Made by a program: the position numbers and the translations under genes. DNA of 64,000 bases, taken from positions 1 through 64,000 of the forward strand of contig JAVHYF010000023.1 of assembly GCA_031119205.1 (NCBI GenBank). The letters are read 5' to 3'. Positions 51,697 through 60,265 of the stretch are shown here, piece after piece (within the stretch, counting starts at the first letter, position 1; every line of letters begins with the position of its first letter). Source of the stretch: Moraxellaceae bacterium (lineage in GTDB: Bacteria; Pseudomonadota; Gammaproteobacteria; Burkholderiales; Rhodocyclaceae). The notes under the pieces are model-generated. The model made no database searches. It was given only the letters and a program-made list of their open reading frames with translations, and was not told where the DNA came from.

Positions 51697-51857
51697 CGTT
51701 TTTTCCTCCGCGATCGGTATGTGGCTGGAGACCGTCTCGTACAGGACCGTCGGCTTTCAGCCAGTGTCGCGGCTAGCCCTTGCGCAGCGTGGCGGACGGC
51801 ACCGATTCGCGTGACAGCACATGCCTACAGCGAGGGCCCTCGCGACCCCCGCGCCAG

Positions 51858-52409
51858 TCAGCCGCGGAATCCGCCCTCGTCCAGGAAGGCCTGCTCTGCT
51901 GTCGTCGTCGCTCGCCCCAGGATGCGATTGCGGTGCGGGAAGCGACCGAAGCGCCGGATGATGTCGCGATGCCCTTCGGCATGCCTGAGGTACTCCGCGC
52001 CCAGCGGTGTCTGCAGGCGAACCGCCAGCTCCTGCTCGGCAAGATTCTCGGCATGCGAGAACGGCAGGTAGCAGAACAGCCGCAGTCCCACGTGGACGCG
52101 CTGATCGAGGCCGCTGGCCAGCATGGTGTGTGCGGCGTCACGCGCCTGCACGTCGGTGGCATACATGCGGGGAGTGTCGCGGAATGCGTTGCGCGGGAAC
52201 TGGTCGAGCAGCAGGACCAACGCCAGCGCACTGTCGGCCTCACCCAGCCAGTGCGTGAGCTGCCCAGCGGCAGCAGTCTCATGGGCAACCAGGAAGCGCT
52301 CGCGGAACAGTCGATCAAAAGCTTCATCCTTGGCGAACCAGCGAGCAGGGCCAGCCTCACGCCAGAACGCGACGATGTCACTGGCAGTCGGCGAGGATTC
52401 AGTGTTCAT
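51858..52409 (-). CDS. DUF924 family protein
   Basis: A 183-residue all-alpha protein of the DUF924 family. The family blocks are IVAFWREAGPARWFAKDEAFD, LVLLLDQFPRNAFRDTPRMYATD and LFCYLPFSHAENLAEQE, followed by HRDIIRRFGRFPHRNRILGR. The repeats resemble tetratricopeptide helices. The function is not established. The gene stands alone between two intergenic spaces. Confidence 0.9.
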   Translation of the reverse strand: MNTESSPTASDIVAFWREAGPARWFAKDEAFDRLFRERFLVAHETAAAGQLTHWLGEADSALALVLLLDQFPRNAFRDTPRMYATDVQARDAAHTMLASGLDQRVHVGLRLFCYLPFSHAENLAEQELAVRLQTPLGAEYLRHAEGHRDIIRRFGRFPHRNRILGRATTTAEQAFLDEGGFRG

Positions 52410-52618
52410 GAAGGCTCCGGAAATTGAGATTGGTGGGGGTCAGGGCAAACCAGTGTGCCAGCCTGCTTTGAGCACACAGCATGGCGCACCTGACCGGAAG
52501 GCAGGGATCGGCCCCGCTCATTGTGGCGATAGCTGCGCAGCACGACGATTTCCGCTCACACTTGTGCTTCTACGTACGTCCTTGTTCCCGCACACCTCCA
52601 TCCTCGCTCGACATCGCC

Positions 52619-53320
52619 ATGAAGACCGCCCTCGCCCTGCGCCACCTCGCCTTCGAAGACCTCGGCCTGCTCGCCCCGCTGCTCGCAGCACGCGGCTACG
52701 CCGTGCGCTATCACGACCTTGGGGTGGATGACCTCGCCACTGTGGATGCCACAACGGACGATCTGGTTGTGATCCTCGGCGGCCCCATCGGTGCCGAAGA
52801 CGACGCGCTCTACCCTTTCCTCACCCGCGAGCGGGCCCTCATCCGCGAACGCCTGCAAGCCGGGCGTGCCACGCTGGGCGTCTGCCTCGGCGCCCAACTG
52901 ATGGCCAGCGCACTGGGCGCTGCGGTGCGTCCGATGGGGGTGAAGGAGATCGGCTTCACACCGGTGAACATCACCGAAGCCGGCCGCAGCACCCCCCTGC
53001 GTCACCTCGAAGGACTGGACGTCCTGCATTGGCACGGCGACCAGTTCGCCCTGCCCGCCGGTTCCCCCAGCCTGGCGACCACCAAGGTCTGCCCGCATCA
53101 GGCCTTCATGGTCGGCCGCCACGGCCTGGGCCTGCAGTTCCACGTCGAGGCTGACTGGCGGCGCATCGAGCAATGGCTGATCGGCCATACCGGCGAACTC
53201 GGCCAGGCCGGCATCGACATCCCCGCCCTGCGCGCCGAGGCCCTGCGCTGCGGCCCACGACTGGAACCCGCCCTGCAAGCGATGATGGACGACTGGCTGG
53301 GCAGCCTGTCCCGGACATGA
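52619..53320 (+). CDS. Class I glutamine amidotransferase (GuaA-N-like)
   Basis: A 233-residue stand-alone amidotransferase domain. The nucleophile Cys89 lies in LGVCLGAQLMA, and the His-Glu pair in LQFHVEADW. VILGGPIGAEDD completes the oxyanion region. Family members act on glutamine or gamma-glutamyl compounds, and many are annotated as GMP synthase-like. The acceptor is unknown. The stop overlaps the start of the next gene by 4 nt, so the two are translated together. Confidence 0.88.
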   Translation: MKTALALRHLAFEDLGLLAPLLAARGYAVRYHDLGVDDLATVDATTDDLVVILGGPIGAEDDALYPFLTRERALIRERLQAGRATLGVCLGAQLMASALGAAVRPMGVKEIGFTPVNITEAGRSTPLRHLEGLDVLHWHGDQFALPAGSPSLATTKVCPHQAFMVGRHGLGLQFHVEADWRRIEQWLIGHTGELGQAGIDIPALRAEALRCGPRLEPALQAMMDDWLGSLSRT

Positions 53321-54060
53321 CCGCAGCCCAGCCTCGGCCCGAAGACGACAGCGCCACCATCCGCACGCGGACGGTCCTCACCGGCCGGGCGGTGGAATTC
53401 GGCCGCCCCGGCGCGCGTAGCGGCATCGCCAAGCAAGCCGTCAGCGGCCCGGTCAGCGCTGGCGAACTGGGGCTGACCGGTGACGAACAGGGCGACCTGC
53501 GCGTCCATGGCGGGCCGGACAAGGCGGTGCATTGCTACGCCTGGCAGCACTACGCCCGCTGGCGCGAAGCCCTCGCAACCGCCCCCTCGCCCGCCACGGC
53601 GCTGGCGCTGCTGCAGGCGCCCGGCGCTTTCGGCGAGAACCTGAGCGTGGAGGGGCTGGACGAGCACGGGGTGTGCATCGGTGACCGCTGGCAGATCGGC
53701 ACGACCGTGATGGAAGTCTCGCAAGGCCGCCAGCCCTGCTGGAAGCTGAACGTCCGCTTCGACGTGCCGGACATGGCCCGGCGGGTACAGGACAGCCTGA
53801 TGGCCGGCTGGTACATGCGGGTGCTCAGGCCCGGAGCCGTTCAGACAGGTGATGTCTGGGTCCTGCTCGACCGGCCACACCCGCAGTGGAGCATCGCCCG
53901 GCTGCTGGGGCTGATCCGCGACCGCAGCACCGACCCCGCCACGCTGGAAGCCGTACTGGGCCTGCCCCTGCCGCCCTCCTGGCACAGGCTTTTCAGCCGG
54001 CGGCTGGCCTCCGGAGCCGTGGAAGACTGGGCTTCGCGCATGGCAGGCCGCACGCCCTGA
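53317..54060 (+). CDS. MOSC domain protein (YiiM-like)
   Basis: A 247-residue protein with an N-terminal MOSC domain and C-terminal helical 3-alpha domain, the YiiM layout. Key parts are GLTGDEQGDLRVHGGPDKAVHCY, PGAFGENLSVEGLDE and SQGRQPCWKL, in which the single cysteine would ligate molybdenum. YiiM reduces N-hydroxylated bases using the molybdenum cofactor. The C-terminal part has the WSIARLLGLI family helix. It is coupled to the upstream amidotransferase by ATGA. Confidence 0.9.
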   Translation: MTAAQPRPEDDSATIRTRTVLTGRAVEFGRPGARSGIAKQAVSGPVSAGELGLTGDEQGDLRVHGGPDKAVHCYAWQHYARWREALATAPSPATALALLQAPGAFGENLSVEGLDEHGVCIGDRWQIGTTVMEVSQGRQPCWKLNVRFDVPDMARRVQDSLMAGWYMRVLRPGAVQTGDVWVLLDRPHPQWSIARLLGLIRDRSTDPATLEAVLGLPLPPSWHRLFSRRLASGAVEDWASRMAGRTP

Positions 54061-54083
54061 GATGGTGCCAGCCGCTTAAGGGT

Positions 54084-54111
54084 TTGAACCTTCACGTTTC
54101 CCCTTCATAAT
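54084..54111 (+). promoter_or_regulatory. Promoter of the EF-G paralogue
   Basis: TTGAAC (54084-54089), 16 bp and CATAAT (54106-54111), a good sigma-70 promoter 54 bp before the start codon. It lies just after the MOSC stop codon and gives the gene its own transcript. Confidence 0.75.
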
Positions 54112-54165
54112 GGCGGGCTGTCGGTCTTGTGGACCGGCCCCACATTACCCAATCGGAACGACATC

Positions 54166-56295
54166 ATGGCAAGGCAGAAGGAACTCAAGCTCTACCGCAA
54201 CATCGGCATCATTGCGCACATCGACGCTGGCAAGACCACCACCACTGAGCGGGTGCTGTACTACACCGGCAAGAAGCACCAGATCGTCGACGTGCACGAC
54301 ACCAAGGACGGCAAGAGCAGCACGACGACCGACTACCTGGAACAGGAAAAGAAGCGCGGCATCACGATCCAGAGCGCGGCCGTGTCGACCGAGTGGAAGG
54401 GTCACCAGATCAACGTGATCGACACCCCGGGGCACGTTGACTTCACCATCGAAGTGAACCGCTCGCTGCGCGTGCTCGACGGCGCCATCGTGGTGTTCGA
54501 CGGCGTGGCCGGCGTGGAACCGCAGACCGAAACGAACTGGCGCCTGGCCAACCAGTACAACGTTCCGCGTATGTGCTACGTGAACAAGATGGACCGCATG
54601 GGTGCCAACTTCGGCCACTGCGTGAAGGGCATCAAGGAGCGCCTGGGTGCCAACGTCATCCTGTGCCAGATCCCCCTGGGCAGCTACGGCGAGTTCTGCG
54701 GCATGGCCGACCTGATCGCCAACCAGGCCTACATCTGGAAGGAAGAAGACAAGGACAGCCCGTGGGAAACCGTGCCGCTGGAATCGCTGCGCGCACGCTT
54801 CAACTTCCAGGCTTCCGCCGACAACGAGTGGATCGACCGCCTGCCGGAACTGCGCCAGGAAGCGCTGGAAACCGCGCTGGCCATGGACGATGACATCTTC
54901 ATGCACTTCGTCGAGACCGGCGAGTACGACCCGGCTCAACTGAAGGGCCTGATCCGCAAGGGCACCGTGAGCGGCAAGCTGGTTCCCGTGTTCTGCGGCT
55001 CCTCCTTCAAGAACAAGGGCGTGCAGCATCTGCTCGACGCCGTCATCGACTACATGCCCTTCCCGGGCGAAAACGGCGGCATCTCGCTGGTGGACCCGGA
55101 CGGTAACAACATCGGCGAACAGGCCGTGACCGACGACGCCCCCGCCCGTGCGCTGGCCTTCAAGGTCATCAACGACCAGTTCGGCACGCTGACCTTCGTG
55201 CGCGTCTACTCCGGCGTGATCAAGAAGGGCGACACGCTGATGAACGTGACGCGCGACAAGAAGGAACGTATCGGCCGCATCGTGGAAGTCCAGGCCAACG
55301 TCATGAAGGACATCGAAGAAGTGCGCGCAGGCGACATCTGCGCCTTCGTGTCGATGAAGGACACCGAAACCGGTGACTCGCTGTGCGATCCGGCCAGCCC
55401 GGTGCTGCTGGAGCGCATGCGCTTCCCCGACCCCGTGATCAGCGTGTCCGTTGAGCCGAAGTCGCGCAACGACATCGAGAAGATGTCCACCGCGCTGTAC
55501 AAGATGGCCAAGGCCGACCCGTCCCTGCGTCTGGAAGTCGACAAGGAAACCGGTCAGACCGTGCTGCGCGGCATGGGCGAACTGCACCTGGAAATCACCA
55601 TCGACCGCATGCGCACCGAACTGGGCGTGGAAGCCAACATGGGCAAGCCCAAGGTCAGCTTCCGCGAAGCCTTCGGTGGCCCGGTGGAACACACCTACAC
55701 CCACAAGAAGCAGTCCGGTGGTTCGGGTCAGTTCGCCGAAGTGAAAATGATCTTCGAACCCCTGCCGACCGGCAGCGGCGTGCAGTTCGCGGACGAAGTG
55801 ACCGGTGGCCGCGTGCCGCGCGAGTTCATTCCGGCCGTTGAGCACGCCATCCGCACCGAATCGCTGAAGGGCCAGATCGCTGGCTACGAAGTGGTCGACT
55901 TCAAGGCACGCCTCATCGACGGCAAGTTCCACGATGTGGACTCGTCCGCCCTCGCCTTCGAAATCGCTGGTCGCGCCTGCTTCCGCGAATCGCACAAGAT
56001 GAGCCGTCCGAAGCTGCTGGAACCGACGATGAAGATCGAAGTCGTGACCGAAGCCGATTACCTCGGCGACGTCATCGGCGACATGAACCGTCGTCGTGGT
56101 CAGGTCACCGACCAGGGTCAGAAGGGTCCGGCTGCTTTCGTCCAGGGCTTCGTGCCGCTGGCTGAAATGTTCGGCTACATCAACTTCCTGCGCTCCGCCA
56201 CCAGCGGCCGCGGCACCTTCACGATGGAGTTCGATCACTACGATGAAGTGCCGGCCAGCATGGTCGACAAGCTGATGGAGAAGGAAGCGAAGTAA
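54166..56295 (+). CDS. fusA2: Elongation factor G paralogue
   Basis: A 709-residue translational GTPase. GTP-binding motifs are in order: G1 AHIDAGKTT (residues 17-25), G3 DTPGHVDF, G4 NKMDRMGAN. All five EF-G domains are present, including domain IV with GGSGQFAEVKMIF. Switch I reads TTTDYLEQEKKRGITIQSA instead of the usual ATMDWMEQE, which marks a lineage separate from the str-operon fusA1. It stands alone, not beside rpsL, rpsG or tuf. Codon use is that of a highly expressed gene. Whether it drives elongation or ribosome recycling cannot be decided. Confidence 0.92.
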   Translation: MARQKELKLYRNIGIIAHIDAGKTTTTERVLYYTGKKHQIVDVHDTKDGKSSTTTDYLEQEKKRGITIQSAAVSTEWKGHQINVIDTPGHVDFTIEVNRSLRVLDGAIVVFDGVAGVEPQTETNWRLANQYNVPRMCYVNKMDRMGANFGHCVKGIKERLGANVILCQIPLGSYGEFCGMADLIANQAYIWKEEDKDSPWETVPLESLRARFNFQASADNEWIDRLPELRQEALETALAMDDDIFMHFVETGEYDPAQLKGLIRKGTVSGKLVPVFCGSSFKNKGVQHLLDAVIDYMPFPGENGGISLVDPDGNNIGEQAVTDDAPARALAFKVINDQFGTLTFVRVYSGVIKKGDTLMNVTRDKKERIGRIVEVQANVMKDIEEVRAGDICAFVSMKDTETGDSLCDPASPVLLERMRFPDPVISVSVEPKSRNDIEKMSTALYKMAKADPSLRLEVDKETGQTVLRGMGELHLEITIDRMRTELGVEANMGKPKVSFREAFGGPVEHTYTHKKQSGGSGQFAEVKMIFEPLPTGSGVQFADEVTGGRVPREFIPAVEHAIRTESLKGQIAGYEVVDFKARLIDGKFHDVDSSALAFEIAGRACFRESHKMSRPKLLEPTMKIEVVTEADYLGDVIGDMNRRRGQVTDQGQKGPAAFVQGFVPLAEMFGYINFLRSATSGRGTFTMEFDHYDEVPASMVDKLMEKEAK

Positions 56296-56316
56296 TACTG
56301 CTTCACTCCTGACGAG

Positions 56317-56355
56317 AGCGGCGCGCGTCCCGGCAACGGGCGCGCGCCGCTTTCT
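56317..56355 (+). terminator. Terminator of the EF-G paralogue
   Basis: A perfect 11-bp outer stem (56317-56327 with 56341-56351) and a CCCG-GCAA-CGGG inner hairpin with a GNRA loop, followed by TTTCTTT. It is 22 bp after the stop codon. Confidence 0.88.
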
Positions 56356-56542
56356 TTCTACCGCCGCTCTTTCGTCCCGCCCCTACGCCTCTCGCTGCCG
56401 TCTCGTTGCCGTTGTCTCTTGCGCTTGTCAGCCAGGTCCGGTGCGGGCTGTAGGCGCATTCCGTTTCGGCCCGCCCTCCGGAACCGCTGCGATTCGTAGC
56501 CAGTCCCTCAGGAATAACAACTCCCGAGAACAGGGCCGGACC

Positions 56543-57703
56543 ATGCAGAACGGATACCACCCTGCCGCGCAGCAGACTGCCGGCAAGACCACGAGCACAA
56601 CCAACAAGGCAGCGAACAAGGAAGTTGAGCAGCCCCCTGCACCAGCCTCCCGGCCAGCCCTCCGTCGTACCGTGATCGCCGTACTGCTCAGCCTCGGCGC
56701 CAGCCTTCACGCCACCTACGCCGCCGCCCAGACCTGTGCGGAAGCCCCCTCGGACACCCGACTCGGCCAGCTGGCGCTGCGCGTCGACAACGACTTCCTC
56801 GGCGGCTATTCACAGGACCAGGGCTACACGAGTGGCGTGATCCTCAACTACACGACGCCGACCTTCCGGCGCAGCGATGGCGCCTGCCTGTCTGCGTTCG
56901 AGAAGGCGCTGGACCAGGGCATCGGAGGACGCATCGCGGAAGACAGCCTGCAGAACACCACCTGGTGGCTCATGCAAGGCCTCTATACCCCCACGGAGCT
57001 GGCACGCCAGGATCTGGACGAAGCAGACCGGCCCTATGCCGGTGTGCTGATGGCCGGTATGTTCTACAACGTGCGCAACAAGGACCGCCTCCACCGCTTC
57101 GGCCTCGCCGCCGGCATCGTCGGCCCCTCCGCCCTCGGCGAACCTATACAGAACGGCACGCATACCCTGCTCGGCTCCGGCACGGCAGAAGGCTGGGACA
57201 ACCAGCTGCATGACGAACCGGTGCTGCAGGCCTACTACGTGCACGTCCGCAAGCTGACGCCGCGTCGCATGCTGGGCAAGTGGCAGCACGAAACCATCGG
57301 CCACTGGGGTGGCGCCCTGGGCAACTTCAGCAGCTACCTGAACGGTGGCGCGGAGTGGCGCATCGGCAGCTACCTGCCGGATGATTTCGGCAGCCTGACC
57401 TTTGCCGGCAACGACATCGGCACGACACCGACGCTGAGCACTCCGCCCGCGGGCTGGAACATGCACTTCTTCGTCGGTCTGGACGGTCGCTTCGTGGCGC
57501 ACGACATCACGCTGGATGGCAACAGCTCCCGCGACAGCCACAGCGTCGACAAGCGCGCCTTCGTCGGCGACGTGGGCTACGGCGTCGCGGTCACGCACGG
57601 ACTGTGGAGCTTCAAGCTGGCGCGCTACCACCGCAGCCGGGAGTTCGATGGCCAGAAGGAGACGCCGGTCTATGGCAACTTCACGGCGAGCTACAAGTTC
57701 TGA
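56543..57703 (+). CDS. lpxR: LpxR-like lipid A deacylase (DUF2219)
   Basis: A 386-residue outer-membrane beta-barrel protein. LpxR removes the 3'-acyloxyacyl chain of lipid A. The family core DNDFLGGYSQDQGYTSGV is clear, as are DRPYAGVLMAGMFY and GNFSSYLNGGAEWRIG, and the C-terminus ends in Phe (TASYKF), the barrel assembly signal. The N-terminus is odd: about 45 polar residues rich in Gln, Lys and Ala precede the signal helix (TVIAVLLSLGASLHATYAAA). A GTG at 56672 (residue 44) would give a standard signal peptide. No strong binding site marks either start. Confidence 0.85.
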   Translation: MQNGYHPAAQQTAGKTTSTTNKAANKEVEQPPAPASRPALRRTVIAVLLSLGASLHATYAAAQTCAEAPSDTRLGQLALRVDNDFLGGYSQDQGYTSGVILNYTTPTFRRSDGACLSAFEKALDQGIGGRIAEDSLQNTTWWLMQGLYTPTELARQDLDEADRPYAGVLMAGMFYNVRNKDRLHRFGLAAGIVGPSALGEPIQNGTHTLLGSGTAEGWDNQLHDEPVLQAYYVHVRKLTPRRMLGKWQHETIGHWGGALGNFSSYLNGGAEWRIGSYLPDDFGSLTFAGNDIGTTPTLSTPPAGWNMHFFVGLDGRFVAHDITLDGNSSRDSHSVDKRAFVGDVGYGVAVTHGLWSFKLARYHRSREFDGQKETPVYGNFTASYKF

Positions 57704-57739
57704 ACGAGTCCTGATCCACCGGCCGACGAGCGCAGCGGC

Positions 57740-58126
57740 TCACTTCCGTGGGCGTCCGGCCGCCTTCTCCGCACGCATTGCAAGATGCTCCTGCACTCGC
57801 GCGGCTACGACGCGCTCGATCAGGGCATAGGGCATCGGCGCATTCAAAGGAAATGCAAGGTTGCCCCGCTCGTTGCGGTAGGGCGCGAGCGCTTCACGTA
57901 GCGCTTCATCGCCCTGCACCGGCGGATAGATGCCGATGTGCCGCTTGAAGGCTGCGTAGTAGATCAGGTCACCACCGGCGAGCGTGAAAGCCGGCATTCG
58001 GTAGCTGATCTTCTCCTCTGCGTCCGGCGCTACGCGGCGGATGATCGCGCGGATCTGCTGCAGGATTTCCTGCGCCGCCGGCGGGCAGGACGCAATGTAG
58101 TCATCAGGACTTTGCGGTTTCTCCAT
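57740..58126 (-). CDS. DUF1801 family protein
   Basis: A 128-residue small alpha/beta protein: SPDDYIASCPPAAQEILQQI, EKISYRMPAFTLAGGDLIYYAAFKRHIG and APMPYALIERVVAARV are standard DUF1801 blocks. The start is uncertain. ATG 58126 is preceded by CGGGG; ATG 58141 overlaps the stop of the broken VOC gene in TGATG and adds five residues. The function of the family is not known. It is the last gene of the nitronate monooxygenase operon. Confidence 0.87.
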   Translation of the reverse strand: MEKPQSPDDYIASCPPAAQEILQQIRAIIRRVAPDAEEKISYRMPAFTLAGGDLIYYAAFKRHIGIYPPVQGDEALREALAPYRNERGNLAFPLNAPMPYALIERVVAARVQEHLAMRAEKAAGRPRK

Positions 58127-58140
58127 GGCTGCCCCGGGCA

Positions 58141-58527
58141 TCACACTGCCGTTGCGCGCGCGTAGCTGGCTGTCAGCAACTCCCACTGGTGGCCGTCCGG
58201 CTCGTTCCAGTAGATGTTGCCGAAATCCGCGCCCACCTTCCTGTCCATCGGACCGAACACCGTACTCCGCTATGGAATGCCCATGGCATCCAGGCGGGCA
58301 CGGATGGCGTCGAAGTCCACCGGCGTGACGCGGAAACAGAAGTGCTGCACCGGAAGCACCTCGGCAGTGTCGATGAAGTCCAAGGTCAGGCCGGCGTTCA
58401 CATACACCGCATGGAAAGGCCCGAACCGCGCAGGACCACTGGGCACGCCGAGGATGTCCGCCAGCAGTTTCGCTGCCTTCACCTTGTCGCGCGAGGACAC
58501 GATGCTGTGGTCGAGTTCGATCGTCAT
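58141..58527 (-). pseudogene. VOC/glyoxalase-family protein interrupted by an in-frame amber codon
   Basis: A 128-residue VOC protein whose frame is broken only once. The first 85 codons read MTIELDHSIVSSRDKVKAAK through LDAMGIP, then TAG at 58272-58270, then continue in the same frame as RSTVFGPMDRKVGADFGN and end WELLTASYARATAV. In relatives this position is a Tyr (GIPYRS), and Tyr codons differ from TAG by one base. The start overlaps the preceding stop by 4 nt, and the true end overlaps the next possible start, so the gene was part of the operon. It may be a recent null allele, a sequencing error, or a suppressed stop. Confidence 0.8.
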
Positions 58528-59609
58528 CGTCCGCTCCCGGACATGCGTGCCAACGCCTCGGCCGCCAGCCTTCGCGTCAGCTCGCCGGCAGGCATCGGGC
58601 GACCGAGTCGTGCGGCCTGCCCCGCCCACAGGGACATGAAGTCCCCCGAGCCGCGTGGCTCGCTGGCCGCGCGCAAGGGCGCCAGCGCACCGCCCGCCAG
58701 CGGGAACGCCGGCGCCTGTGCGGACAATGGTCCCTGTTCGCGCATCAGGCGATTCACAATGCCGCGCGCAGGGCGGCCGGTGAACAGGTTGGTCAGCGCC
58801 GTGTCTTCCGCCTGCAGACTGCCCAGCGCCGCACGATGTGGTGCCGGCACGCGGGATTCGGGGCAGAACAGGTAGGCGGTACCGATCTGCACGGCCGCAG
58901 CGCCGAGCGCGAAAGCCGCAGCAATGCCACGGGCATCCGCGATGCCGCCCGCAGCGATGACCGGCACCTCCACCGCATCTACTACCTGCGGCACCAGTGC
59001 GAAGGTGCCGACCTGGGTACTGATGTCCTCGCCCTGCAGGAATACGCCGCGATGCCCACCGGCCTCGAAACCCTGGGCGATGATCGCATCACAGCCCCGC
59101 TCCGCCAGCCAGCGCGCCTCGGCGACCGTGGTGGCTGACGAGATGATCTTCGCGCCGGTGGCACGCACGTGTGCCAGCAAGGCAGGCGCGGGCAAGCCGA
59201 AGTGGAAGCTCACCACCTCCGGCCGCAGATCCTCGACCACGCGGCAGAAGGCATCATCGAACGGTGCGCGCGTACCGGCCGGCGCCGGCATCGCAGGGTC
59301 CAGTCCCAGCTCGACGTAGTACGGCGCAAGGCGCGCCCGCCAGGCTGCTTCACGGGCGGGATCGGGGACCGGTGACTGATGGCAGAAGAAATTGAGATTC
59401 AGCGGCGCAGAAACCTGCTGACGGAACAGCGCCACCTGCTCGCGCACGGTCTCCACATTCAGCAACGCACAAGGGAGCGATCCGAGCCCGCCGGCCTGCG
59501 CAACGGCCACGGCCAGTTCATGCAGGTTGGGGCCCGCCATCGGCGCCTGCAGGATCGGCAGCGCGATGCCGAACAGTTCGAGAATGCGTTCGTCTGGCCA
59601 GGAAGGCAT
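58524..59609 (-). CDS. NAD(P)H-dependent nitronate monooxygenase-like flavoprotein
   Basis: A 361-residue FMN-binding TIM-barrel enzyme (2-nitropropane dioxygenase family). Motifs are PILQAPMAGPNLHELAVAV at the start, IISSATTVAEARWLAERG, the phosphate-binding AQGFEAGGHRG and PVIAAGGIADARGIAAAFALGA. These enzymes oxidise nitronates such as propionate-3-nitronate or have quinone reductase activity. The start at 59609 gives the usual length; an extension upstream is not supported. It heads an operon with the VOC and DUF1801 genes. Confidence 0.9.
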   Translation of the reverse strand: MPSWPDERILELFGIALPILQAPMAGPNLHELAVAVAQAGGLGSLPCALLNVETVREQVALFRQQVSAPLNLNFFCHQSPVPDPAREAAWRARLAPYYVELGLDPAMPAPAGTRAPFDDAFCRVVEDLRPEVVSFHFGLPAPALLAHVRATGAKIISSATTVAEARWLAERGCDAIIAQGFEAGGHRGVFLQGEDISTQVGTFALVPQVVDAVEVPVIAAGGIADARGIAAAFALGAAAVQIGTAYLFCPESRVPAPHRAALGSLQAEDTALTNLFTGRPARGIVNRLMREQGPLSAQAPAFPLAGGALAPLRAASEPRGSGDFMSLWAGQAARLGRPMPAGELTRRLAAEALARMSGSGR

Positions 59610-59832
59610 GGCGGCACTCCGCGAGAGAAGATGCCGGCACTGTACGCCAGGCGCGACCGGCCAGCGAGTAGCCCCGGAGTGGCCGGCACGGCAGGCACGA
59701 ACGCGAACATGCTGGCGGCGACACCGCGCGAGCCGGAGCGACGCCCGGAACACTGCCGTTGGAGGCATGACGGACCGGCTCGTCTCGGCTATGGTGTGAC
59801 CCCACATTGCAGCCCGAACACAGGAGAACCCG

Positions 59833-60231
59833 ATGACGACTCAAGCCCTCTGGACCACTGCCAGCGGCAAGACTGCCTGCGACGTGAGCTTCGATCACGG
59901 CGGCATCGAGGTGGACCTCGATGCGGAAGTGGGTGGCGGCCCGCACCCCTCCGCACATGACTTGCTGGACGGTGCCCTTGCGGCCTGCACCGCGCTGACC
60001 CTGGAGCTGTATGTCAAACGCAAGGGCTATGACATACAGGCGCTGCGCGTGGAAGTCACCCACGGCAAGACCGAGGCCGGTTTCACGATGACCCGGACCA
60101 TTCACGTCACCGGCAAGCTCAGCGACGAGGAGCAGGCGTCCATCCTGCGCATCGCCAACGCCTGCCCGGTGCACAAGACATTGATCGGCGACATCACGAT
60201 CAACACCTCCACCGCGCTGCAGGCGAGCTGA
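59833..60231 (+). CDS. OsmC family peroxidase
   Basis: A 132-residue OsmC-fold protein with both cysteines: ALAACTAL and NACPVHK. OsmC proteins reduce organic hydroperoxides. PHPSAHDLLDGALAACTAL is the family signature. CAGGAGAACCCG precedes the ATG. It is divergent from the nitronate monooxygenase operon and convergent with the MFS gene. Confidence 0.9.
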   Translation: MTTQALWTTASGKTACDVSFDHGGIEVDLDAEVGGGPHPSAHDLLDGALAACTALTLELYVKRKGYDIQALRVEVTHGKTEAGFTMTRTIHVTGKLSDEEQASILRIANACPVHKTLIGDITINTSTALQAS

Positions 60232-60265
60232 GCGCAGCGGATTCAAAGAGCGGCTCAGTGGCCAA

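Noticed and set aside
54145-56238. A 697-codon minus-strand frame opposite the EF-G paralogue
   Set aside because: Shadow of a highly biased coding sequence; His/Val/Asp-rich composition and no recognisable family.
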